A model generated the notes under the pieces. It did not search any database. It was not told the DNA's origin and saw nothing but the letters and a program-made list of their open reading frames with translations. Shown here piece after piece: positions 16,291 through 25,000 of a stretch of 64,000 bases of DNA; positions within the stretch are counted from its first letter, which is position 1; each line of letters starts with the position of its first letter. Position numbers and translations under genes: made by a program. Origin of the DNA: Rufibacter roseus (GTDB lineage Bacteria; Bacteroidota; Bacteroidia; Cytophagales; Hymenobacteraceae). The DNA lies in assembly GCF_001647285.1 (NCBI RefSeq), contig NZ_LRML01000009.1, positions 1 to 64,000 on the forward strand, in the 5' to 3' direction.

Positions 16291-16329
16291 CTGTTTTAGG
16301 CCTGCTTTTCTAAAAACAGGCCCAAAACA
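16291..16329. repeat. Family palindrome, copy 8
   Basis: CTGTTTTAGGCCTG / CAGGCCCAAAACA with inner TTTT/AAAA, between nusB and the YtxH gene on the minus strand. Confidence 0.82.
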
Positions 16330-16373
16330 AGATAGTATGCCTTACTGTAAGTACAAACGAAAACTTCCGTTTA

Positions 16374-17546
16374 TTATTTGTTATCCAGCAAGCCTCTTCC
16401 AGATTTACGGATATCGCCGCTGTTAGTCAAGTCTTGCGACAGTTTATCTAAGACACCATTCACAAACTGCTTGCTCTTTGGTGTGCTGTAAACTTTTGAA
16501 ATATCAATGTACTCGTTGATAGATACTTTTACGGGAATACTGCGGAAAATGTGCATTTCACACAGGGCCATCTTCAAGATTATCTTGTCTAGCTGGGCCA
16601 CGCGCTCCACATCCCAGTTTTTCACGCTCTCAGAAATCAGGGCCTCGTACTTCTCATCGTCTTTGAGGGTCTCAAAATAAAGCTCCTCAAAAAAGGCTTT
16701 GTCATCTTCCCAACTCGGCGACAGGTCCAGCAGCGGCAGGTTTTCATCGGTGTCTTCCTCCAGCATTTTAATGGATTTGTTCACCAGGTTTTTCACCACT
16801 GATTTGTTTTCTACCCAGTTCAGGTCGCGCTCTTCAAACAGACCCTGCAGGTTCTCGTCTTTAAATATAACGTTTTTGAAGATGTGTTTCAGCAGCTCAT
16901 GATCTTGGGCATACGTAGGCTCCTCTAGCTGTAGCCATGCCAGCACCTCCTCGTCTTTTTTGAGGTTGTTGCGGTAAATTTTCTGGATTACATCTAAATC
17001 ACCAGCCCAGCTAAGGTTCCGGCGTATGACACGTTGTTCCAAAAACTTATTGTTCAGCAGTTTTTGCAAAGGCTTGTTTTGCAGTAACGGACGCAGGTTC
17101 ACGTCGGTACGCTCCGTGAAACGGGTGGCGGCTTTCTGCTCTTCGCTCTCAATCAGGTGCACCAGCTCTTGCAGCACCATTAACGTCAGCAAATAGCGGT
17201 CGTAGATCTCCTCTACGGCAGTAAGCATTTGGTTCCCGAAGAACTTGAGGTCTTTCTTAAGCGAATTTTGGTAAAAATTTACGGCGGCCTGGGCGGCGTC
17301 TAAGATTTCACGGTCTTTCTCTTCAGTGTCGAACTGGCGGCTTTCATACCACTCTTTGAACAAGAGAGAGGCAATCTGTTTCTGGCCTTCCAGTTTTTTC
17401 CGGTCTTGCACTTCAATGGCCATCAAATCCGGAGCGAAGGTTTCCGCAATGCGGTCCAAAGCCAACTGATAGTTAGCGCCTTCTGCCTGTACGTAGGCAT
17501 AAATGGCTTGCATGGCTTTGATACGTAGTATTCTGCGGTTGAGCAT
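16374..17546 (-). CDS. nusB: Transcription antitermination protein NusB (long form)
   Basis: A 390-residue NusB of the long Bacteroidota type; E. coli NusB has only about 140 residues. The NusB fold is visible in the C-terminal part, from ALISESVKNWDVERVAQLDKIILKMALCEMH through PVKVSINEYIDISKVYSTPKSKQFVNGVLDKL, which is the family signature. The N-terminus MLNRRILRIKAMQAIYAY is the first NusB helix, so the extra 200 residues are inserted between these parts. NusB with NusE binds boxA RNA and promotes rRNA antitermination. Confidence 0.93.
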   Translation of the reverse strand: MLNRRILRIKAMQAIYAYVQAEGANYQLALDRIAETFAPDLMAIEVQDRKKLEGQKQIASLLFKEWYESRQFDTEEKDREILDAAQAAVNFYQNSLKKDLKFFGNQMLTAVEEIYDRYLLTLMVLQELVHLIESEEQKAATRFTERTDVNLRPLLQNKPLQKLLNNKFLEQRVIRRNLSWAGDLDVIQKIYRNNLKKDEEVLAWLQLEEPTYAQDHELLKHIFKNVIFKDENLQGLFEERDLNWVENKSVVKNLVNKSIKMLEEDTDENLPLLDLSPSWEDDKAFFEELYFETLKDDEKYEALISESVKNWDVERVAQLDKIILKMALCEMHIFRSIPVKVSINEYIDISKVYSTPKSKQFVNGVLDKLSQDLTNSGDIRKSGRGLLDNK

Positions 17547-18314
17547 AAATTATAATAAGGAAAGAACGTGGTGAACGTGTAAAAATCGATAAATGTTGAG
17601 CTGGGGTAGTATGTGTTTTTCTTTACATACGCGCCTTGGCTCAATTCTGCCGCAAAGGTCGGGATTTGTGACCCCAGAAGCAAACTGTTGTTAGGGAATT
17701 ATTATGGGTTTACTACCAGAGCAGTTTTCCTGAACATACTGAAGGCAAGAGGAGAAAAGAACTAGCGAACCTACCGAAGTCGATCTTAAGTAAACGGTAA
17801 TTTCTTGGTCATCCTGAGCGCTAGCCGAAGGATCTGACGAAGACACATCTTCTACTAGCACTTTTACTCCTGCCACCGCTTTACCCCCCGCCGTTGTTGC
17901 GTGTTTTCACCAACAACCTCTACGGCTTTTGCTCCCACCACTGCGGTTGCTTAATCTCAACCTGCCTCTCTCCCTGCTGAGGTTTGTCACTTTTCTCCTT
18001 GATGAGAAAAGTAACCAAAAGAATCAAGAAGCCCCTGACTCGCTGCCGCTCAGACAAAAGGGGCTTCAATTAATTTATCACCTGGCCGATGTGCGCTGTT
18101 TCATAGCTTCAGCGGCTACTACTGACTTGTAGCTGCACTACTTGCTCCCGCTAAGCGCCTGCGTGCCCTTGGCACTGCGTTGCCCGCTCCCGCAGGGAAC
18201 GCTAAGGAGGGTATAGTCTTTAGTTGCTACTTTTTGACTCAGGACTCGCGACTCAGGACTCAGGACTTATTTGGAAGGAGTGGTTTCTATGTAGTTGCCC
18301 CGCAATACTGCCTA

Positions 18315-18360
18315 CTCAAGAGACCTAGCAGTGTCTTTCAGACCTGCTAGTGTCTGTGCC
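18315..18360 (+). repeat. 46-bp dispersed repeat (AGACCTAGCAGTGTC), copy 1
   Basis: Matches the reverse complement of 58714-58759 with one mismatch in 46 and is related to 38143-38188 (about seven mismatches). Inside it, GACCTAGCAG and CTGCTAG can pair. Confidence 0.8.
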
Positions 18361-18448
18361 GACAGCGCAATGAACAGCATAAAAATACCTGCTCCTGTTT
18401 CAACTGCTTCGCCTCTTCCACTTATTCATTCTGCACATTCACAAAAAA

Positions 18449-18490
18449 AGTGTTTTGGAGCTGTTTTATGAAAAACGGCTCCAAAACACT
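18449..18490. repeat. Family palindrome, copy 9
   Basis: AGTGTTTTGGAGC / GCTCCAAAACACT with inner GTTTT/AAAAC; the outer 13 bp are perfect, and the core differs from copy 8 in both arms together. Confidence 0.85.
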
Positions 18491-18634
18491 TAACACTTCC
18501 TCACTCTACTAAGGATATTTTTATCTAATGCTCCTTCAGGGAATCAAAAATTGAGGTCGGCTTTTGTCGGAAACGAGCAATGAGCATTGCCCATTACTAA
18601 TTTTCTAATTTCTAATTCTAAATTATTTGAAGCA

Positions 18635-19735
18635 CTAGTATGTCTGCTTTACTTTGGCCATGTCATCAATTCGCTTTTGGGCCAGTTGCGTGGCGGCATG
18701 CTGGGTGTGGGTACCATCTGCCTCGGCTTTCGCGAAGATGTTCAGGGTGGTGCTGTAGATCTGCTCGGTCTGCTGCATGGCCCATTCACGGTTCAGTTTT
18801 TTCACTTCTGAATACACGTTGATGATACCGCCGGCGTTGATTAAAAAGTCTGGCGCGTACACAATGCCCATGTCTACTAATGCAGGTCCGTGTATATTTT
18901 CGTCTTTCAGCTGATTATTGGCACAACCGGCAATGATCTGGCACTTCAGGCGGCTAAGTGTATTATCATTAATGGTGGCTCCCATGGCGCAAGGCGAATA
19001 AATATCTACGTCTACGTCATAGATTTCATCTAGGCCTACTACCGTGGCACCGGTGCTGGCGGCAATACGAGCCAGGCGGTCCTGATCGATATCAGTGATG
19101 TACAGCTTTGCTCCCTCTTTGGCCAGATAATCAATCAGGTAACCGCCTACGTGGCCAGTTCCTTGTACTGAAATACGCTTACCGGCCAAGCTATCATTGC
19201 CCCAGGCTTTTTTGGCAGCGGCTTTCATGCCCATATAGGTTCCGTAGGCAGTCACTGGCGAAGGGTCTCCGCTCCCGCCTTGACTCTCCGGCAAGCCGGC
19301 TACGTATTTCGTTTCCATGCCAATGTAGGCCATGTCTTGGGTGGTCATGCCCATATCTTCGGCAGTAATGTACTTGCCGTTCAGGTTGTTCACGAACCGC
19401 CCGAACTTGCGCATCATGGCCTCTGTCTTGTCTTTTTTGGAATCACCGATAATCACGGCCTTGCCACCGCCTAAATTCAAACCTGAAATAGCCGATTTAA
19501 AAGTCATGCCGCGGGAAAGACGAAGCACATCATGCAGCGCTTCTGCCTCACTTGCGTATGTCCACATGCGGGTACCGCCTAAAGCAGGACCTAAAACCGT
19601 ATTATGTACACCTATGATGGCTTTTAGACCGGTGTCATGGTCATGGCAGAATACTACTTGCTCGTGGCCATACTCGCTGATCTGGCTAAAAACCGAAGCC
19701 TCTTTTTCAGTGGCTAACTCTTTTACTTCTACCAT
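18635..19735 (-). CDS. Leucine dehydrogenase (Glu/Leu/Phe/Val family)
   Basis: A 366-residue NAD-dependent amino-acid dehydrogenase that deaminates branched-chain L-amino acids to 2-oxo acids. Substrate-site residues are in the GVHNTVLGPALGGTRMW region; the catalytic lysines are K80 (MTFK) and K92 in GLNLGGGK. The Rossmann motif is SVQGTGHVGGYLIDYL. PDFLINAGGIINVYSE is characteristic of the leucine/valine branch. The length is typical of leucine dehydrogenase. No operon partner: the neighbours are an unrelated ABC gene (divergent) and the gene-poor stretch. Confidence 0.92.
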   Translation of the reverse strand: MVEVKELATEKEASVFSQISEYGHEQVVFCHDHDTGLKAIIGVHNTVLGPALGGTRMWTYASEAEALHDVLRLSRGMTFKSAISGLNLGGGKAVIIGDSKKDKTEAMMRKFGRFVNNLNGKYITAEDMGMTTQDMAYIGMETKYVAGLPESQGGSGDPSPVTAYGTYMGMKAAAKKAWGNDSLAGKRISVQGTGHVGGYLIDYLAKEGAKLYITDIDQDRLARIAASTGATVVGLDEIYDVDVDIYSPCAMGATINDNTLSRLKCQIIAGCANNQLKDENIHGPALVDMGIVYAPDFLINAGGIINVYSEVKKLNREWAMQQTEQIYSTTLNIFAKAEADGTHTQHAATQLAQKRIDDMAKVKQTY

Positions 19736-19884
19736 GTTGTAAAGATAAATTTTACGTTACGTCGTGTTTTATATTAGAAAGGGACGCAGAATTGGTACTT
19801 TTGCCGCAAAACTAAGCCATTTTTTTGGCCGCAGCAAGAAAAAAACTAACAACTGTTAGTACGTATAAAATAATTTTTTGATTA

Positions 19885-21672
19885 GTGAAATCGCTCCGAT
19901 ATCTTAATAAATACTTACTCAAGTACAAGTTCCGGTTCTTTTGGGGCATTGTGTTTGTGGCCGTGTCAAACATCTTCGCCATTATACCGGCGCAGGTGGT
20001 ACGGCATGCCTTTGATTTGGTACGCGAGGGTATAACGGTGTACCAGTTGCACGAAGGATTTGCCCAGCAAGAGGAGGTGTATGAAAGCTTCGCCCGGAGC
20101 ACCTTATTTTACGGAGCGGTCATTGTACTTATGGCTTTGCTGCGGGGTATTTTCCTGTTCTTTATGCGGCAGACCATCATTGTCATGAGCCGCCTCATTG
20201 AGAACGACCTCAAAAACGAAATCTTCGCGCATTATCAGACGTTGCCGCTCAGCTTTTATCGCAAGAACAACACCGGAGATCTAATGTCGCGTATATCTGA
20301 AGACGTGAGCCGCGTGCGCATGTATTTAGGTCCGGCTATTATGTATGGGGTGAACCTGGTGGTGCTCTTTCTGATGGTGATACCGTACATGCTCACCGTT
20401 AACGTGAAACTGACGCTGTACACGCTGTTGCCATTGCCTATCTTATCCATCAGTATATACTATGTGAACAACATTATTGAGCGCAAATCTGATGAGATAC
20501 AGAAAAGCCTCAGCGGCATTACCACGTTTGTGCAGGAGGCTTTTTCAGGCATCAGGGTCCTAAAGTCATTTGTGCGGGAACAGGATTCGCATCAGAATTT
20601 CACCAGAGCCAGTGACACATACAAAGACAAATCACTGGAGCTGAACTTCGTGAACTCATTGTTCTTCCCGCTTATTCTGTTCCTGATAGGCCTGAGCACC
20701 ATTATCACGGTGTGGCTGGGCGGAAAAGAGGTAATCAACGGCAGCATTACGCCCGGGGTGATTGCTGAATTCCTGATTTACGTGAACATGCTCACCTGGC
20801 CTGTAACCGCCTTAGGCTGGACTACCAGCTTGGTACAACGCGCGGCCGCCTCTCAGCACCGTATCAATGAATTCCTGCATACAAAAACAGACATTGTGTC
20901 CCAAAAGAATCTGGAGAAAGATATCAAAGGGGCCATTGTGTTTGATCAGGTTGACTTTGTGTACCCAGATACCGGTATTCATGCGCTCAAGAAGCTGTCT
21001 TTCCAGATAAGCCCCGGTGAAACGCTGGCAGTGATTGGCAACACCGGTTCAGGCAAGAGCACTATCGCCGCTTTGGTCTGCCGCTTGTATGACGCCACTG
21101 GCGGAAAGATTTTAATAGATGGCGAGGATATACGGCACTACAGCCTTTCCAGCCTGCGAAGCCAGATTGGGTACGTGCCTCAGGACGTATTTCTGTTCTC
21201 AGATTCTATCCGGAATAACATTGGGTTTGGGGTAGATAATTTGCCCGAGGAAAAAATGCTACAGGCCGCCAAAGACGCTGATGTCTACGAAAACATCATG
21301 CATTTCCCCAAGCAGTTTGATACCGTGCTGGGCGAGCGGGGCATTACCTTATCTGGCGGACAGAAGCAACGTGTTTCTATTGCCCGCGCCCTGGCCCGCG
21401 AACCCAAGATCCTGATTCTGGACGATTCACTTTCGGCGGTTGACACCAAAACTGAGAATGCCATCTTGAACAGCATGCACCGCGTCATGGCTAATCGCAC
21501 CTCTATCATTATCTCTCACCGCGTCAGCTCCGTGAAATTAGCCAACCGTATTCTGGTGTTAGATGATGGGGTGTTGGTACAGCACGGCACGCATGAGGAA
21601 CTGATGACTGATCACGATGGACTGTACCGCGCCCTGTACGAACGTCAGCTGCAGGGCGAGGAACTAGAGTAA
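19885..21672 (+). CDS. ABC half-exporter, MdlA-like subunit
   Basis: A 595-residue half-transporter with six membrane helices (to about residue 310) and a C-terminal ATPase domain. The start at 19885 is GTG. Walker A is GNTGSGKS, the Q-loop region is YVPQDVFLFSDSIRNN, the signature is canonical LSGGQ, and the H-loop is ISHRVSS. Walker B reads ILILDDSLSAVD, with Asp where the catalytic Glu normally stands. That combination is typical of the degenerate-site partner (MdlA type) in heterodimeric exporters. The likely partner is the MdlB-like gene at 56600-58366. Substrate unknown; lipid or drug export is inference. Confidence 0.85.
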   Translation: MKSLRYLNKYLLKYKFRFFWGIVFVAVSNIFAIIPAQVVRHAFDLVREGITVYQLHEGFAQQEEVYESFARSTLFYGAVIVLMALLRGIFLFFMRQTIIVMSRLIENDLKNEIFAHYQTLPLSFYRKNNTGDLMSRISEDVSRVRMYLGPAIMYGVNLVVLFLMVIPYMLTVNVKLTLYTLLPLPILSISIYYVNNIIERKSDEIQKSLSGITTFVQEAFSGIRVLKSFVREQDSHQNFTRASDTYKDKSLELNFVNSLFFPLILFLIGLSTIITVWLGGKEVINGSITPGVIAEFLIYVNMLTWPVTALGWTTSLVQRAAASQHRINEFLHTKTDIVSQKNLEKDIKGAIVFDQVDFVYPDTGIHALKKLSFQISPGETLAVIGNTGSGKSTIAALVCRLYDATGGKILIDGEDIRHYSLSSLRSQIGYVPQDVFLFSDSIRNNIGFGVDNLPEEKMLQAAKDADVYENIMHFPKQFDTVLGERGITLSGGQKQRVSIARALAREPKILILDDSLSAVDTKTENAILNSMHRVMANRTSIIISHRVSSVKLANRILVLDDGVLVQHGTHEELMTDHDGLYRALYERQLQGEELE

Positions 21673-21746
21673 GCTGGGTTTGAGAAGATATAGATAAATT
21701 TGCGCCTCTGGTTCAGGAAAGTATTTCCTCAGAAACTCTAAAGCTA

Positions 21747-21754
21747 TATATTTG
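21747..21754 (+). promoter_or_regulatory. Candidate -7 box for tRNA-Pro
   Basis: TATATTTG, an exact TAnnTTTG match, lies 18 bases before the tRNA start. The -33 element is not clear. Confidence 0.35.
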
Positions 21755-21772
21755 CACGCATTAGATACCGTT

Positions 21773-21846
21773 CGGGATGTAGCGTAGCCTGGTATCGCGC
21801 CAGCATGGGGTGCTGGAGGTCGCAGGTTCGAATCCTGCCATTCCGA
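21773..21846 (+). tRNA. tRNA-Pro (anticodon GGG)
   Basis: The acceptor stem CGGGATG pairs with CATTCCG. The anticodon stem CCAGC/GCTGG encloses the loop ATGGGGT (anticodon GGG, reading CCC). The T arm is GCAGG-TTCGAAT-CCTGC. The discriminator is A and CCA is not encoded. A strong terminator follows five bases later. Confidence 0.95.
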
Positions 21847-21850
21847 CAAG

Positions 21851-21884
21851 AAACGGCCTGAAAATAAATTCAGGCCGTTTTTTT
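21851..21884 (+). terminator. Intrinsic terminator after tRNA-Pro
   Basis: AAACGGCCTG pairs with CAGGCCGTTT around a 10-base loop, followed by TTTT. Confidence 0.88.
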
Positions 21885-21956
21885 ATTGTTTCTGCTTTGA
21901 AACTTCAGCTGCCTATGTCTGGCGCTTCGGCAGCACGTCTTCATATTTGTGTTTGA

Positions 21957-21995
21957 TTTGTTATAGGCTGTTTTTGAGAAATAAGCCCCAAAACG
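21957..21995. repeat. Family palindrome, copy 10 (degenerate)
   Basis: Only the core AGGCT / AGCCC and the CCAAAAC end are recognisable; the outer left arm has decayed. It sits just downstream of the DUF2490 stop. Confidence 0.45.
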
Positions 21996-22004
21996 ACAAA
22001 ACAT

Positions 22005-22694
22005 TTATTTGCCGCCGCTACTTCTTTGGCCAAATTCTTGCCGCAAGACAAACATTGTAAAATGTTGGTGATTGTTCCTGGCCCCTAACTGCGACATCCA
22101 GGTTCCTTCCAGAGCAACTCCCTTATGCAAGAGAAAGCCCAATCCGCCAGAAATACGGTTGCTGTCAAAAGGTTGATCCCGCACAATTACTCTTATTTCA
22201 TTGCGCAGAATACCATAAACGGGTTTTCTTTCCTGCTCTGCCGGGCCAAACGGTATTCTAAGCGCCACAGAATACCTAAACCGCACGTGAAACTCCTGAT
22301 CTAACCAGCGCTCTTCTATTTGGTAACGGTGAGTTACATTTACTCTACCTATATCGTCTCTATGAGATATTTGTTGGTAAAGCCGTCTCTCATGGTCGTA
22401 GCTTTTCTCTTCAGCCGCATTGTACCGCCGGTTAACCAGATATGCAAAGCCGCCCACCAAAGACACTGGTGCTTTCTGTAGGTTAAACTGCGCCTCGGTT
22501 CCCCCAAAGAATGTTCGTAAATCTGATACGGCATTATACGTTCGGTACTGCACCGTAGAACTTAAGCTCCAGCTTGGGGAAAAACGGTACGTGCCCGTAT
22601 ACTGCATCCAATTGTTGATGTTGTCACGCTGAGCCAATGCTCCTGTGAAAGGCATTAACCACCACAGCACTATCCCTAAAAAAATCTTCTTCAT
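22005..22694 (-). CDS. DUF2490 outer-membrane beta-barrel-like protein
   Basis: A 229-residue exported protein. The start at 22694 gives a clean signal peptide (MKKIFLGIVLWWLMPFTGALA, cleavage before QRDN); the longer frame to 22760 would bury it. The mature protein alternates strand-like segments (WSLSSTVQYRTYNAV, EFHVRFRYSVALRIPFG) and matches the DUF2490 pattern with an N-terminal NNWMQYTGTYRFSPSW. The C-terminal FTMFVLRQEF has the aromatic strand end of barrel proteins. Function unknown. Confidence 0.78.
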   Translation of the reverse strand: MKKIFLGIVLWWLMPFTGALAQRDNINNWMQYTGTYRFSPSWSLSSTVQYRTYNAVSDLRTFFGGTEAQFNLQKAPVSLVGGFAYLVNRRYNAAEEKSYDHERRLYQQISHRDDIGRVNVTHRYQIEERWLDQEFHVRFRYSVALRIPFGPAEQERKPVYGILRNEIRVIVRDQPFDSNRISGGLGFLLHKGVALEGTWMSQLGARNNHQHFTMFVLRQEFGQRSSGGK

Positions 22695-22800
22695 TTTACC
22701 TTTTCCGCACTTGGGCCGATGTCCTTTTTCGTTTCTGCAAAGCGAGACGAAGTAACGCAATTGTCACATACGTTATGCCGCTACTCCTGATTTTTTAATA

Positions 22801-22833
22801 GAAAAGCCCCGTCACTTATAGACGGGGCTTTTC
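22801..22833. terminator. Intrinsic terminator of the DUF3857 cluster
   Basis: GAAAAGCCCCGTC pairs with GACGGGGCTTTTC around a 7-base loop. Read on the minus strand, it is followed by TATTAAAAAA after the TTTTC end, so it is best placed as the terminator of the gene ending at 22882. Confidence 0.8.
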
Positions 22834-22881
22834 TGTGCAGCACAATTATAGGTTAGGCTTTGAACTACAGGGCAGCTTTTA

Positions 22882-24888
22882 TCAACTCTTCTTCCGAAGC
22901 ACAATTTTTTCAGAGTGCTTGGCTACTAATTGGTTGTACAATTCACGTAGACTAGCATATTCTTCCGGATTAAAAATAGCTTTATTTATTTGCAGACGGC
23001 TCATGACCTGCAGATTCTTGCCCACCATCTGCACTACATAACTAAATTTAATGGCACTTTCTGGCAGACTGACAGACATGTTCTGCGGTAGCGACTCTAC
23101 CTCATACCCTTCCGGGAGCTGATATGTAAAGGTGAAAGTTTTCTCCTCTGGGTACACGAAATCAACCGGGTGTTGTCTAGCGGTCAACTTAAATGGATTT
23201 TCAGAGACGCCATGTGTGAACATGGGTGAAATATACAACACAGAGGCGGGCTGTGTCTCTCCTATTCTTTTCGCCTGATACTTCGTTTGCAAAGGCTGCT
23301 GCAGCATTTGCACATTACTAAGCTGATAGCTTGTTGTTTCCCATTCTGCCTGTCGTAAGCTCTGCTGCTGAAGATACTTTTCTTCACCAAGTTCTCTAAT
23401 AACGGCGCGTTTGTTTAAAGCAGACATGCCCAAATAATTTTCTTCAATGGCTCCGTGTAGTACACCGCTAGGCAGTATTTCAAATTTGCCGGTAACCAGC
23501 TGCAGGTTCTTTTCTGTTCCTATCAATGGCACCCATTTACCAGCAGGAGACACGGCCACCCATCCTTGGCCGTTTCGGCATTTATAAGGCAGCATTCCAA
23601 AAGGCAGGTCTTTATTGGTGGCATCTAACAAATACTCTTTCCCTCCAACCTTCACATAAGCAAGAACATAATTGAATTTGTTAAGCATGGGTGATTTAGT
23701 ATGAGGCAGACCATGCTGGCGCGTACTTACTAACATGGGACTAGCCATTATGCCTGATTCCTGCAGAAAAGCGACCAAGAGTAAGTTTATATCTGAAGAT
23801 GAACCTGTTCTGTTTTCAAAAGCTTTTTTTATGTTCTCTGATAACATGGTTTGTTTCCCGTTCCACTCCATGGTGTTTTTCACGTGATCCCAAAGGGCCT
23901 TTACCTTCTCTAAGGTGTCAGTTTTTCCTGAAATAACTTCCTGAGCAGTTTTCTTTAAATAGCCCGCATTTATAAGTTGACGCCCAAACCTACTGTCGGT
24001 AAGCCTTTCTTTGGTAAAGTCTTGCCAGCTCACGGTAATGTAATTTGGCTTTTGCTCAGGAAACTGAATCAAAGCTAAATCGAATTCTAAGGTGGGCACA
24101 TGATTGTACATGTTGGTCATAAACGGTTCAAGAGTCAGCGCCGGCACATCTTTCATAACCCACCTGAACTGAGTTACATTTACATCAACGTAGTCTCGCC
24201 GAGTTATAGATTTATTTATTCCCGCTGAGTGCACAAATTCTTTTGACTCTTGAATGTGAAAAGGAAAGGGCTGCCCTGAAAACACCTGCTTAAAGCCAAA
24301 AAAAGGCACCATATTCGCGCGATACTCGCTCCATGCGGTGGGTATGGCACGTTGAAACTTCCACTCACGCAGATAATGGAAAAAGTCTGAAATAATCACA
24401 TAAGACACCTCTACCACAGAACCTACTTTCACATTTGGCATGGTAATCTTTTTCAGCATCCGGTTTCCGTCTAGGTCATCTTCAAATATTCCATTGTTTT
24501 CCAGTTTTGTTTTCACCACCTGGTCATTCTCTAGGTTGTAGGTAAAGCCCTGAACATCCAACACTTCCTCTTTTCTGTTAAGATGTTGTTTGTAAAATGG
24601 AATTTCAATATTGGCTTCATCAAGCCCAGTCTTTTTCAAAACTTTTATGCGGATAATTCGCTTGAATTGGCCTTGGGTATTATCATCAAACAGAAAAGAA
24701 GACTCAGCGTAGTCATACAAGACCAAAGCAGTAGCAGTAGTGTCTAGGGCATACACCTTCATTTTTACTTCTTCTGGCGATACCTTACCCAATTGAAAAG
24801 GATCTTGCTGGGCAACGCTAATAGCAGGAATGATTAACAGAAACCACAAAGCCACCCCCACCGACTTCTTAATTAACTTAAATTTCAT
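22882..24888 (-). CDS. DUF3857 / transglutaminase-fold exported protein, inactive triad (1 of 5)
   Basis: A 668-residue exported protein (start at 24888, basic N-terminus, signal peptide to about SVAQQ). Domain order: N-terminal DUF3857 beta domain (about residues 40-260), transglutaminase-like core (about 290-430), C-terminal DUF3858-like beta domain. In the core, the Cys position of the GxCxD motif is Ser (RTGSSSDINLL, about residue 364) and the catalytic His is Tyr (KFNYVLAYV); the Asp (LLDATN) is kept. It is therefore probably not a protease or transglutaminase. Its last 26 residues are almost identical to the next gene's. Confidence 0.85.
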   Translation of the reverse strand: MKFKLIKKSVGVALWFLLIIPAISVAQQDPFQLGKVSPEEVKMKVYALDTTATALVLYDYAESSFLFDDNTQGQFKRIIRIKVLKKTGLDEANIEIPFYKQHLNRKEEVLDVQGFTYNLENDQVVKTKLENNGIFEDDLDGNRMLKKITMPNVKVGSVVEVSYVIISDFFHYLREWKFQRAIPTAWSEYRANMVPFFGFKQVFSGQPFPFHIQESKEFVHSAGINKSITRRDYVDVNVTQFRWVMKDVPALTLEPFMTNMYNHVPTLEFDLALIQFPEQKPNYITVSWQDFTKERLTDSRFGRQLINAGYLKKTAQEVISGKTDTLEKVKALWDHVKNTMEWNGKQTMLSENIKKAFENRTGSSSDINLLLVAFLQESGIMASPMLVSTRQHGLPHTKSPMLNKFNYVLAYVKVGGKEYLLDATNKDLPFGMLPYKCRNGQGWVAVSPAGKWVPLIGTEKNLQLVTGKFEILPSGVLHGAIEENYLGMSALNKRAVIRELGEEKYLQQQSLRQAEWETTSYQLSNVQMLQQPLQTKYQAKRIGETQPASVLYISPMFTHGVSENPFKLTARQHPVDFVYPEEKTFTFTYQLPEGYEVESLPQNMSVSLPESAIKFSYVVQMVGKNLQVMSRLQINKAIFNPEEYASLRELYNQLVAKHSEKIVLRKKS

Positions 24889-25000
24889 TCTCACACTAAT
24901 AAAACTATCCCATTGAGGCATGGCAGAAACAACAGCATATTGCCAGCCTGCACCTCTATTTTCAGATGATTTGTTTATAAATAAACTATTATTTTAAGAT

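Larger units (their letters stand above)
17547..18634. other. Gene-poor, repeat-rich kilobase
   Basis: About 1.1 kb with no convincing gene. It holds the TCATCCTGAGCG fragment (17809), a perfect hairpin CTTTTCTC-N6-GAGAAAAG (17990-18011), a stretch of ACTCAGGACT-type direct repeats (about 18237-18268), a copy of the AGACCTAGCAGTGTC repeat (18315-18360) and a family palindrome (18449-18490). The open frames seen are short, with no family resemblance. It reads as an accumulation of dispersed noncoding repeats. Confidence 0.6.

Noticed and set aside
17691-17876. 61-residue frame on the minus strand in the gene-poor region
   Set aside because: No family resemblance and it contains the TCATCCT repeat fragment.
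19885-21672. MsbA lipid A flippase
   Set aside because: MsbA works as a homodimer with a canonical Walker B Glu; this protein has Asp there and a complementary partner in the window.
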